NCBI GenBank assembly: GCA_949317995.1
Contig: OX439035.1
Span: 76,902,394-76,966,393 of the forward strand
Source of the DNA: Acholoe squamosa
Taxonomy: Eukaryota > Annelida > Polychaeta > Phyllodocida > Polynoidae
DNA length: 64,000 nucleotides
Reading direction: 5' to 3'
Both the position numbers and the translations under genes were made by a program. Positions 35,357 to 46,273 of the stretch are shown here, piece by piece (within the stretch, counting starts at the first letter, position 1; every line of letters starts with the position of its first letter). The notes under the pieces are model-generated. The model did not search any database. It saw only the letters and a list, made by a program, of their open reading frames with translations, and had not been told where the DNA came from.

Positions 35357-36590
35357 CTAGGTTTTGGGTCTAAAATCTCGACTAGGGGCTTTCTTACTAA
35401 ACATTCGTCGAGGTATATATTTCCTCTTCATGTCTCGTTTGACCTGGACAGCAGAAATGCTTCCATCTTCTTCTTCGATCTCTATTACCTCAACATCTGA
35501 ATCACCCCCATCGGCCTGATGTATGGAAGAGACAAGACCCGTTGGGGCCATAGCAGTAGCAGCAGTCTTCATGGGGACTTTACCTGCCATTAAGGTTCAA
35601 ACTTTATTAAAGTCGTCTATTCCCTCAAAAAGGTCGGTCAGCCCGGCACTCTTCCCTTTCAAAGCTGCCATGGCAGCTTGTTGCTGTTCCTCGTCTCTCA
35701 ATCCTTGTATGAATTGAGGTAATAGATCGTTGATGAAGTACTCCTCATTCAAACCGACACTAGGACGGGCTTTATGCAGCAGAGTCTGCATTTCAATTCC
35801 GAAATCTCTAAAAGTCTCATGAGATTTTTGGGTTCGCTTCTTAAAAGCCATCATAGGGTCCTCAGTTTCCAAGTTATACAGGGGTACACTTGCAAACTCC
35901 ACCAAATCTGTGAAGGTGCTACGTTCATTGTACACCTTGTTCTATTTGGCCACTGCAATCTTGCCTGGTCCAGCCTTCAAACATCTGATCAGATGTGGCA
36001 GTGCCTCTTCGGGAGACCATGCATTACAACCCATGTCATCTGTGAAATTCGAAAACCATTCCTTCCATGTGGTGGTCCCGTCGTAGGTTTTAGCAATGAT
36101 GGCACCACTTCGAGCAGCATTCCTGGTGTGTACCAATTTTCCAACGCTCCAGTCGCGAATCGTTTCTTCATTATGGGCACACCCTGAAGTGTTCGAAGAT
36201 CGATTCAGCAGGTCATCAAGGGTAGCTCAAGATCGTCTCCTGCTTCCAAAAGTTCCCCTGGTGGCACCTGCCGTTCCACTATTGGGCCTTGAAGCTCCAC
36301 CGGTAGCATTCAAAGTTCCTCCGGTATTACATCTCGTCTTCATACGAGATGTCAAGAGATCCATCTTCACTGGTACGAACGATGTGCGAACCCTGATAGG
36401 ATCCACCGTTTTCATCAGTGTAGGCTCCCAAAGTAACACCTCCGACACTAAATCTCAGATTCGTACGTCCACCCCCATCAGATTTATGTCCAGGTTGATA
36501 CACACCATCGCCGGTGACGTTCACCCTAGCATTGTCATTGATAAATGGATCGTAGTCAGGTTATCTATGTCTCACTAAGGCATCTGCAGG
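35357..36590 (-). pseudogene. Gag fragment of a Ty3/gypsy element, inverted relative to its pol
   Basis: Read on the minus strand, successive frames give WSPEEALPHLIRCLKAGPGK (36.0 kb) and AFKKRTQKSHETFRDFG followed by LLPQFIQGLRDEE (35.6-35.9 kb). These align with gag at 56.6-58.0 kb (TKEEALPYLICWLNKGGK, SFKKRTQK, FIQFYNGLRDPD). Frame changes and stops break it. The 3' end stops before a CCHC zinc knuckle. The right boundary near 36590 abuts the + strand protease end, so the two halves of one element face opposite ways. Confidence 0.8.
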
Positions 36591-37047
36591 TGTTGAAGTT
36601 GTTATTGGTGCCCCACCATTGCCGAAATTAGTGATGATGGAATAATTGGACTGGATTTTGCTAGCTTGTATGGTGCTGTGTTGGACCCCCGGCATGGTTT
36701 GTTGAAGGTCAGGCATCCATACAACTGCGAAATCCACTGTGTGTTAAGACATGTATCTTCTGTTGTGACAGTAGTGCAGACTGGAACTACTTGTGACGTG
36801 TTGTGGTCCTCGCACCTAGAGTTCAAAGATGCCAATGCGGTGTTTGAACCTAGCCAGGAGAGGCTTAGTTCTTTAAGAATGGAATCTGTGGATACTCTAG
36901 TTGGTAATGGAGCTTGGACAGTTGTCCCAGTGACAAACCGAGGATCTGACCTTATTTATTTACATAAGAATGAACATATAGGGCAAATGTCCCTAACTGA
37001 ATATATTTCCGAAGCCCACTTCGAAAGCGAAGCAGACCCGATACCTG
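36590..37047 (+). pseudogene. Gypsy protease C-terminus and linker to RT (element 1)
   Basis: Starts with DDGIIGLDFASLYGAVLDP, which matches the protease end in element 2 (ADEGILGLDFASLYGVVLEP). The DTGA active-site half is missing, removed at the inversion breakpoint. The frame runs to the solo LTR and resumes on its far side. Confidence 0.85.
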
Positions 37048-37424
37048 TGTAAGGGTTTGTGGCCTTACGGACCTGGGGGGTTCGGGTCTTACGGTTCAGA
37101 AAGAAAGAGTAAGACAGTATTCCAAGTGTATGCCAACGGTTAGGTTTATTACTTAACGCACACTCACGGCTGCCGGATGATATCAAGGAGGCAGCTAATA
37201 TTAAAAGACAATGGTTTACATGGTGTGGAGGCCAGAAGGGCCTCTGACGTAGCGGCTGAGCCCTGGGCTTTATATACGGACCCAGGTGTTCGTTGTCAGA
37301 TGTCCCCACAGACCCGGATCGGTGCTGCCACCTATCCGGAACCTGAGGAACGTCCGACGACTCGACTCACCCGCCACGTCAGACGGTACCCAACTCCTAT
37401 GGTTTAATAACGTGTACCTCTACA
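37048..37424 (-). mobile_element. Solo LTR of the element-2 family inserted in element-1 pol
   Basis: Reverse complement of the LTR at 53500-53875, ends TGTAGAG...CCCTTACA. It is flanked by CCTG on both sides (37044-37047 and 37425-37428), a 4-bp target duplication. The reading frame of the host pol continues across it. It keeps the TATATAAA (read reversed at about 37269) and an AATAAA (reversed at 37145-37150). No internal region, so it arose by LTR-LTR recombination. Confidence 0.9.
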
Positions 37425-38326
37425 CCTGTTAAGAAATTGACAGACGAGCTGGACAAGCTTGTTTGTGACTCTTCGTTGACGAACGTTGATGAGAAAAGGA
37501 GACTTCGAAATCTGAGGTTGCCTCTGAAAAGAAACTCGAAGCGGAGAAGCAAATCCTTAATCAATTGAAGCAGGGGGTTATAGTACCTAGTACTAGCCCT
37601 TGATCTAGTCCTGTTTGCATGACTACAAAGAAAGACGGAACTATAAGGTTCTGTGTGGATTATCGAAAGCTTAACGGTTTAACTAAGGAGAATTCTTATC
37701 CTTTACCTAGGATAGATGAAACTTTGGACTCTCTGGGAGGGAATAAGTATTTCTGTACCCTAGACTTACAGTCTGGGTATTGGCAAATTGGAATGAAACC
37801 TGAGGACATGGAAAAGACATATGGGACTATTCCAATATAACGTATTACCCTTCGGGTTATGTTATGCGCCAGGAATGTTTGAAGCCATGATGGAGAGCCA
37901 TGATATTTTATGGGAACGCTGTCTGGTATATCTTGACGACACAGTCGTATTTGGAAAAACATTTGAGGATTGTGCTAACAACCTCAAACTGGTTTTGAAA
38001 CGAATCCAAGCCAATGGATTAAAGCTTAAACCTAAAAAATGTAATTTGTTTAAAACATCTATTACTTATTTAGGCCGAATTATAACACCTGACAGCATAC
38101 AAGCCGACCCTGAGAAACTTCAGTCAGTTTCAGAATGGGCTAGCCTGAAAATGCCAGGGAGATTCGATCCTTCCTGGGCTTTTGCTCATACTATAGAGAC
38201 TTTATCCTGAACTATTCCAAAGTAAGTTATCCTTTACAGATACTTGCACATTGGACTCCAGGACGGGTTAAGGAACGTTTTCCATGGAGTAGTGAGTAAG
38301 ATTAGTCTTTTCAGGCTATAAAAGAT
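37425..38326 (+). pseudogene. Gypsy reverse transcriptase (element 1)
   Basis: Motifs in order: FCVDYRKLNGLTKENSYPLP, YFCTLDLQSGYWQI, a frame change near 37840, then NVLPFGLCYAPGMFEAMM and the catalytic box CLVYLDDTVVF near 37920. After YLGRIITPDSIQADPEKL there are more breaks. The YLDD box is intact but the chain is broken by at least two frame changes or stops. Confidence 0.92.
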
Positions 38327-38959
38327 TTGTTTGCAAATACACCAGTGTTGAAATATCCAACTTCGGATGGGCATTTCATCCTCGATACCGATGCAAGCAA
38401 TGCTTTCATAGGGGCTGCTCTGTCCCAGGTTCAAGATGGAGTCAAAGTTCCCATTGCTTTTGAAAGTAATACTTTGAATAAAGCGCAAAGAAATTATTGC
38501 ACCACTAAACATGATTTGTTGGCTGTGGTGGTGTATACTAAGAAATTTTGGCACTTTCTATGCGGTTCCGACTTCACGTTGAGAACTGATCACTCGTCTT
38601 TGAAATGGCTTTTAAACTTCAAAGATGCTGAAGGGATGATTGGGCGTTGGTTAGCTCATTTATCTGAGTTCGGATTGGAGCACAGCCAAATCCAACATCA
38701 AGCAGGCTCAAAGCATGTAAATGCTGATGCCCTGTCTAGACGACCGATACGAAAGTGTCAGAAACTCAATTGTAATGATTGTGGGGCGCACAATGCTGTG
38801 GAGCCAGGTGTTCGAACCCGAGGAAAAGCTCTAAAAATCGAACCTTTGTCTGACCTCTGTGTGGAAAATGTTATTGAATGGTCCCCGGAGACTATCAAGC
38901 AGTTCCAACAGAATGACCCTGCAATTAAACGAGTAATTCTACTGCTCAAGAATGGTTAG
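38327..38959 (+). pseudogene. Gypsy RNase H (element 1)
   Basis: ILDTDASNAFIGAALSQVQD, ALNYCTT-type NYCTTKHDLLAVVVYTKKF, LRTDHSSLKWLLNF and NADALSRRP are the standard Ty3 RNase H blocks. The second catalytic acidic residue is Asp (HDLLAVV) instead of Glu. The open frame spans the whole domain. Confidence 0.92.
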
Positions 38960-40390
38960 AAGCCAGAAAGGCCTGCCACCTCTATTGAGTTTTTAGCTCA
39001 GTGGACCGAGCTAGAAATTATAGACGGGTTGCTTTGTCGTAGGAAGACTTGTCCCGCAAATAGTGATCCCTATGGCAATGAGACGTGACATTATGTATTT
39101 CTGTCATGGCCACAAAACAAGTGGACATTTCGGGAAGAAGAGGTCACTCGAACGCCTCTCCAGGTGCTATTATTGGCCTGGAATGAGTAGCGATCATACC
39201 AGATGGGTCATGACATTCCCCGGAATGGGCAAAATGCCCTTAATGAAAGAACTGTTTGGGGTAAGATTCGCCCGAATAGCTAGCTATTGACATCATAAGT
39301 GGACTGGAACCCACACCTCGGGGAAACACTTGCATGATGGTACTCGTGTATTCCCGCTGCCCAATCACAAAGCCGCTACTTGTGCTAGTGCATTTGTCAG
39401 AGGATGGGTCCTACATTTAGGCGCACCTCTAATGATGCATAGTGACCAAGGAAGAGAATACGAGTCAAACCTATGGCAGGAGATGTGTCATTATTTGGCA
39501 ATATGTAAAACTCGAACTAACCCATGTATACAGACCTCAAGTCCTCAAACCCTTGGTAAATTCATGCCAAGATGATTGGGATGAACAATGTGATTTCGTT
39601 GCTACATGCTTATAATAGCACTGTACATGCTTTGACAAACTTCTCTCCAAACCTTTTAGTGTTTGGTGAGGACATTATTATGCCTGCAGATTTGGTGTAC
39701 AGTGTAGTTGGGATTAGTCCCGAAGCACCATGCTCTGTAGAATCACTGAGAGAACCTTTCAAATGAGCTTATGAGCTAGTTCGAATTGAATTAATAAAAA
39801 ATCCTCACTGGCAGAAAATTGGTTATGATACTAATGTGAAGCATTGACATTTTAATGTTGGCGATAAAGTATTTTGAATCCATGAACCCTTGTCATCTAA
39901 GAAATTGGTTTCAGGATGGGATGGTCCTCGAATATCATATAGTGACAAAGATTATTTCTGAGTCAACAGTGACAATATTAAGTTTACCCATGGGTAGAAT
40001 TAATAAATCAAACGTCTGTAGACTATGACCATGGGGAGGCAGAGAAGCTGCTAATGCTGAATGTAAGGTACTATCTGAGAGATGGAATAGAGAGAAAGAT
40101 GAGATCATTATGAAACAAGAATGTTTTAAAACATCGCATAAAGGTATGAAATTGAATAAAAAGAAGTCTAAGGGGACTGGAACGAAAAACAATTGGGAGA
40201 AAAAGGTTAAGAGAAATGATGTGAATCTAAAATCAGATCATAAGGAAAAAATGTCTCGCTAGGACACAGGAGTAGAGGTAGGAAGAGGACGCTGGTATCT
40301 TCTGATAAACCACCTCAGACTTCTGGGTTGAAAAAGAAATGTCGAGTAGGAGAGAGGCGCAGCCCACGACTTGCCCTGAGGTCTGCCGTT
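38960..40390 (+). pseudogene. Gypsy integrase, decayed (element 1)
   Basis: The HHCC head (CHGHKTSGHFGKKRSLERLS, YYWPGM) is present but its Cys pair is lost by deletion near 39200. One catalytic Asp remains in HSDQGREYES. A chain ending AYNSTVHALTNFSPNLLVFG shows the usual C-terminal core. Stops and frame changes occur at about 39290, 39540 and 39765. Downstream DNA to 40390 is Lys/Arg-rich in translation and full of stops. Confidence 0.88.
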
Positions 40391-40703
40391 ACTTAAGTCC
40401 TAGTACACAATAAGTGTATATGTCCTGTACAGTGAAATGTTATTTGTTAATGAAAGTTGAGATACTTTGAGACCGACTCGAAGTAGGGTCAGGTGCACTG
40501 AAGTGCCCCCATTCATGGTTCCTGCAGGTAACAGACAGCTAAGCTGGCATGCACGTAGGATACTGCATGCGATTCTGTTAAACTCCCGATGATATGAACA
40601 GTGTAGGTACACACCAACACAATGATCAAGCAGAGAGAAAAAAATCCTCGAACTACGACAGGCGCTGTGGAGAAAAGGACTGCACTGCTCTTGGGCTACC
40701 ACG

Positions 40704-42653
40704 ATGGCCCAGAGCCAGGTTATGGCGACCTTAAACACCGACCCCGAGGGACACCCTGTCCCAGCCACCGACTCCGAGGAGGCAATGGACACTTCAAAAC
40801 CCATTTTCCAAACGAGCACGACAGCAACCGATGATTCTACACCAGCACAACCGACTCCCAAAGGATCAAGTCACCGTTCCGAAGGTCTGTTGAACGTAGG
40901 TGCTGACTCCAAAGTGGAGGTAGTCATCCCCGAATCAGCTGACGCCATTCTCGAAGTGCCAGTCACTGTCCGAGGACTAGAGACAACACTGATAGGATGG
41001 ATTAATGTGACGAAGGGGTACATCCGTACTGCTTCGGGCAAAGACCGATGGATCACTCCTCGGATGCTTGGAGTTAAAGGTCTGCCACCAGACTGTATTG
41101 CCAAGGACCTACAAATGAGATTAGTCAATGGCGTTGCAGATAACCAAATTGATGACATCACTAAGTACACATACTGGTGTGACTACTTCAGTCTAGCTGA
41201 AGCCATGTGCAGATCTGACGCACTGACTCAGGTAGTCGACGAGATCGCTGAGGACGAGCGAATTTGAATGTCCCTCCAGACACCATTGATCTATGGACTT
41301 GTTGCCGTAGATGAAAGACTGCTGGGGGCAGATTCAACCTTCGATTTATGATCGAGAACACACCTATGCGTACTGTGTGGCCATCTCACCAGTTCGAGAG
41401 TCCGAAGACAAACTGTTGGAGGACAAAGAACTGATGAAGGAGGACACCAGAATGGCCAAGGAGTCTGCCAGAGAAGACGCTGATGCCAAGGCGGTCCCTG
41501 ATGAAGCTCGCCCTGACTCTGTCGAGGAAACCCTTAAGGAGTTAGAAAAGAGACAGGCAGAGATGGAAAAGGAGAGAAAGGTTCTCCTCAAAAAGAAAAC
41601 TGAGATGAGAAAGAACATCGAGAAGCTGAAGAAAGAGAAAGACCAGAAAGAAGGTTTTGAAGAGATTAAACCTCATCGAAACAGGAAAAGACTTGCTAAG
41701 AAAGAAGTGAAAGAAGATTCCGACAGTGAGGACTCTGGTGCATCCACCAGGTCTTCTCGAACCCGGAATAGCTCAGGTTCTAAACCCGAGAAACCCACCT
41801 AACCTGAACGTGGGGTACCAAATGTTTCCTCTTTGAAGTCTACTACTCCGAAGGAGGTACAGGCTCCCCCACCAGTTCCAGCTTTTGAGGTGACTGAGGA
41901 GGGTGAAATCTCCGACATGGAAGCCACTGCCTATTCCAGGTGGGGGAGGTAATACACCAGCTGTCACTTGTGCCAGCCCAACTCCGAGTACGGTGACTAC
42001 GAGCTCTGCACATTCCAACTATGCCAGTGGTGGAGATAGTTCTTCTACACCTCCACCACCATCTTCTGCCGGAATGTATTGGCGCCCTATTCTCCATAGG
42101 GTTCAAAAGGCAAAAAGAATGATGCCAGCAGTCCATCAACATTCAGAAGGAGGTGTTCGAAGCCTGGCAAGAACGCCACTTAAACCAGATTGTGACTTAC
42201 CTCCGCAGTTTGACTGACGGTGTATTCGAATGCCTTCACAAAATACAATGAAGGGAGACTGAGCAGATCACAACAGAAGCATATGCTAAAGTTGATGAGG
42301 ATCGCCAGACCGCAGACCAAAATCTAAGGGAAGCTGCCAATACGAAGGGCATGTGTGACCTAAAACTTAGGAAACTAAGGGAAGAAATGGACTTCATGGA
42401 CGCTAAGTTCATGGGGGCTTTCAGGTGCCTCTTCTCTGAATGGGATGGCATACCTGAGTCTGCCTTAGAATTTCTGATGAAGCAGCAATCGAAGAATCGA
42501 CCATCTAAGTCACTGAATCCTAGGTCTGGACCAAGTGCTGCAGCCGGCTCTGCTTCAACTGCCTCACCTGCTAGGTCTGAGAAACTGACTGGTACCATAC
42601 CAGAAAGTCTGAAGTCTGATCAGGCCTGTGTGATGGAAACTTCAGATAAATAA
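40704..42653 (+). pseudogene. Third ORF of gypsy element 1, downstream of pol (broken)
   Basis: It starts ATGGCCCAG at 40704 and reads through at least four frames: 40704-41267, 41311-41802 (a highly charged Glu/Lys coiled coil), 41903-42217 (Pro/Ser-rich) and 42351-42653. Its end, FMGAFRCLFSEWDGIPESAL, matches the end of the third ORF in element 2 (FMRVFGVDFDESDGTPESAL at about 57.05 kb, minus). The N-termini also share an acidic layout (SEEAMDTSKP here, MMDVEEPTDRSF there). No signal peptide or membrane segment is seen, so it is not an envelope gene. Confidence 0.75.
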
Positions 42654-43461
42654 CTGATTTGCCACCGATCCAACTTAGAGATAATTCCTTTTCTAAGTTG
42701 GAGTTCCTTACTTAGACCCAGACGGATGAAGTGATGTCCTTGATGACCGGACTGATGCAGCCTTGAATCGCCTTCGATGAACTTCCCATCTTCATATGGG
42801 CACAATATAACAGCAACGCAGTTTGCCACCGCCAAGTTCGACCTACACACCGAATGGATCTGCAGACAAGCAGTGATATAAATACGAAGACACTCAAAGT
42901 CTAACTATTATTGTACAGATGGACCCACTACACTCGTGGGCCATCTTTAACTATATCATTATTACATATAACTGTTTAAAAGATCGGTTCAGGCTTGCCC
43001 ACATTGTATTACACCTATAGATCTATATATAATTACTTCAAAAGGTGACTTCTACTAATTACCTACGTATAAATGAGTTGATCTCATCATATAAGCTGGC
43101 AGCAAACCCAGGTGCTATTATGTGTATGACATTGAATTACAATATTATGTACCTTTGATCTGTAAACCGAATCTGAAGGTTTGGTATCTCACTATCGTAC
43201 TATATTCATATATCTCCAAGTCACTTCGAAGAACACCGTCCGTGTTCGAATATATAACACAGTCTGATTAGTGTGTAAATAAAAACTTAATTCTTTTGAT
43301 ATTGTATAAAACTAAACGACGAGCTGACTAAAAAAATCTAAAAAGGTAACTCATACGTGAGTTCTGAAATTTTTCAGGTAAAAGTGTATATAGGTATTGT
43401 TATCTCATAATACTTGTTTAAAACCAGGTACTTGTAACATTACTGTAACATGTTATTATGA
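42654..43461. other. Presumed 3' UTR/LTR region of element 1
   Basis: AT-rich DNA with CTTCGAAG-type repeats (43225-43245 and again at 44430-44470 beyond the foldback element). It may be the element-1 3' LTR split by that insertion, but I could not find a matching 5' LTR. Confidence 0.35.
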
Positions 43462-44393
43462 TACCGTAATCTCCCGCGTAGAAGGCGCACCCACAACTCA
43501 GAGAAGGCAGGTCCGCGTAGAAGGCACACCTGCTGCCTCTGAATGGGTTTTTTGAATAACCTCGCGTATAAGGCGCACCCCTTACTGCTGGGGTGCGTTT
43601 CACGTAGAAGGCGCACCCCAGGGTGTCAGGGTAGACCATACTGAAGTATATTCAAATTCAACTTAGACCCAACACCCAAACTAGTCATGTATTTTCTTTA
43701 ACCAAAGAAAAGGTGTAGTCTATACCATGGTGCTCTGTATACCCTTAAACTGCTGAATGAAGCATAGCATTCTGCTCATCATAAAAGTGTTTGGCAATAT
43801 GTGTTAACCCCACTCACTGAGAGCGTTGTTTATTATATTATTGACCTTTTAATCAAGAGAATCCATGCAGCATTATAATCAATAATCCTGCCATAGTATG
43901 TGCTGCCACCTGTTGTTATTCTAGGAATCACAGAGATGATTTTGTATATGAATGTATAGGGATTTATGACTTGAAAATCCCTGAAGACTTCCATCTCTGG
44001 AATCAGAATATTACACCAGGTGGCAGCACACACTAGGGCAGGATTATTGATTATAATGCTGCATGGATTCTCTTGATTAAAAGGTCAATAATATAATTAA
44101 CAAAGCTCTCAGTGAGTTGGGTTAACACATATTGCTAAACACTTTTATGATGAGCAGAATGCTATGCTTCATTCAGCAGTTTAAGGGTATACAGAGCACC
44201 ATGGTATAGACTACACCTTTTCTTTGGTTAAAGAAAATACATGACCCTGTGTACATCATTCTGGATTGGAAGTTGGAGGTACCCCGCGTATAAGGCGCAC
44301 CCCCAACTCAAGGCAATTACCCTCCCGCGTATAAGACCCGCACACGATCTGATTCACGTATAAGACGCGCCTTATACGCGGGAGATTATGGTA
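43462..44393. mobile_element. Foldback TIR element, TIR TACCRTAATCTCCCGCGTA
   Basis: TACCGTAATCTCCCGCGTAG at 43462 pairs with reversed TACCATAATCTCCCGCGTAT at 44393. Both ends carry several copies of CGCGTA(T/G)AAGGCGCACC: 43475, 43514, 43563 and 43602 on the left; 44285, 44332 and 44355 on the right. The centre is a nearly perfect inverted repeat, 43686-43912 against 44017-44243, so a transcript would fold into a long hairpin. Confidence 0.92.
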
Positions 44394-44872
44394 GTTGTTC
44401 TTTCGAACTACTGTTGTATAATTTAACCTAACATACCCTCGAAGTCAAAGTGTATTTCACTTCGAAGTAGTATATTTACTACTAGGTTTGTTATTTCACA
44501 GGTTCATAGTGTTACATACTTAATATATATTTCGCTCCACATTATTATTGTGTAAATACTTACCTCGAGCCCTATTTTAGTTCTTTAGACTATTTCCTAC
44601 GTGTTTTCTACCCTAGTCATAGCCGATGGGGGTAGTGTAGGGGCTCGTGGAGTGTCTAATATGGTTTTAGCTCCCTATTCGAGAGGGCAGGTCAGTCGGT
44701 GTGGTTACCACCGGAAGGACCAGAGGTCACATGAGTTCTTCCTAACTTAGATACATGTAAGGGATTGGGTTTATATACATGTTATATCTACTGGGCATTG
44801 TGCCTGAAATTCTTGAACTAACTATGGTATACACCCCCAGCACCACTCCCAATCCCAACCAAGGGTCGACTG

Positions 44873-45230
44873 TATATGGTTCACCAACACTTTGACCCTG
44901 CCCAAAGCATTACAAATTTTCCTCAAAATGCAAAGTGGATTACACTACATAGTTGTAGTACATATGAAACTGAGCTAAGCACACCCAATCCAAATCTAAA
45001 AATCCTACATGCTGACACCGCCTACGTATTCGGGGAGTGCCTCAAAAGCATAAGTGGTACTACGAGGGGAGGTCTCCAAATCTCTCCTCTTGGTAGTTCC
45101 AATGAATATCAATTCTACATGAAGAAGATAATTCTTAGTAGGCCTAAAGAGATTTTCACAAAAAGCCAATTATATGTAAATGAACAAAGGTGCATTTTCA
45201 AAAATAATTGATGTGGCCATGAACCTACGA
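44873..45230. repeat. Uninterrupted copy of the repeat split at 27.3-28.8 kb
   Basis: ATATGGTTCACCAACACTTT, CATATGAAACTGAGC, GGAGTGCCTCAA and GGAGGTCTCCAAA are in the same order as at 27265-27333 plus 28589-28810. It lacks the 1.25-kb element. Confidence 0.75.
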
Positions 45231-45326
45231 TTAAGTATGTGGCCATTCATTCACACACAGCCAATGAAGCTGGACCCAGAAAACAAAAGTAGTGGATGGA
45301 GCATCAGTGACACAAGGCTACGTAAA

Positions 45327-45454
45327 CCAACTCAACAAAAAAAAACGTTATTAAACGTCAAAAAATTGTTTATAACGTTTTAAAACGTTTTGCCATGATA
45401 AAGAGCCATAGGGAAATGTTCTGAAACGTTTTGCAACGTTTTTTGTTGACTGGG
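45327..45454. mobile_element. 128-bp palindromic MITE with AACGTTT motifs
   Basis: CCAACTCAACAAAAAAAAAC at the left pairs with reversed CCCAGTCAACAAAAAACGTT. AACGTT or AAACGTTTT occurs at about 45345, 45355, 45374, 45384, 45424 and 45435. Confidence 0.75.
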
Positions 45455-46273
45455 ACACTTAGCTTAACACAACCCGAATAAGGCAAAACATGCCAGTCCT
45501 TTGACTTTCAGTGATTTATAACATTCTCATGCAGTACACATTGAAAAGTATGATTAGACCTGTAAAATAGCTTAATGTTCTTGAATGTAGCCAGGAGAGG
45601 AAGAGAAATATCACTTTCACCACTTTTCTCAGTATTATTTTGTTCATGTGTCTCTTTTCCTCAACTTAAGTCCCCCAAAGTACCTATCTACAGGTTGAAT
45701 AAGGGAAATAAGGGGTCCCACTATTTTTCAAGTCATATTGAAAATGAAGTGGTGGACGTGACATAACATTGAGCATTATATACAATGAGGCATGGTGAAA
45801 AATCTGTCCAACATAAAGTATGTAACCATCTTTTCCCAGAAAATTGACCCCCGCCCCACCCTCCATGTTGCATTATGTATGCATTGAGGAGACCCCCCAC
45901 CCCTAAGTAGATACTCAATTGCCAACCTGACCCCCTCCCCTTCCCTCGTCCCCCGTCTTGATGCGTATATCCTAAATAACTACTAGAACTATAAGTGTTT
46001 TAGGTCTATGATTTTATTTGGGATAGGGAATATCCTGGAGAAAATAGGGATGTACAGTTCATACGAAAACAAAGCCATTAGAATGGTGTATAAAGTAAAA
46101 TTAGAAGAACATCCTGTAATGACCACAAGGCAAATACAGGATGCTAGTACTGTAGTTGTACTAACCTTAGTGTAAAAAGAGATATTAATGCAATATAGCA
46201 TAAATATGGCAGCCCAAGGTTTGGATATTGAGGAATATTGCACGAGCGGAAGGTACTACGTTTATCCAAACGG

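Noticed and set aside
40400-40861. 153-residue minus-strand ORF upstream of the third ORF
   Set aside because: It overlaps the third-ORF start antisense and shows no recognisable domain.
42236-42598. Minus-strand ORF opposite the third ORF of element 1
   Set aside because: The plus strand carries the segment homologous to the element-2 ORF end.
44570-44760. Possible 3' LTR end of element 1
   Set aside because: No matching 5' LTR and no clear TG...CA ends.
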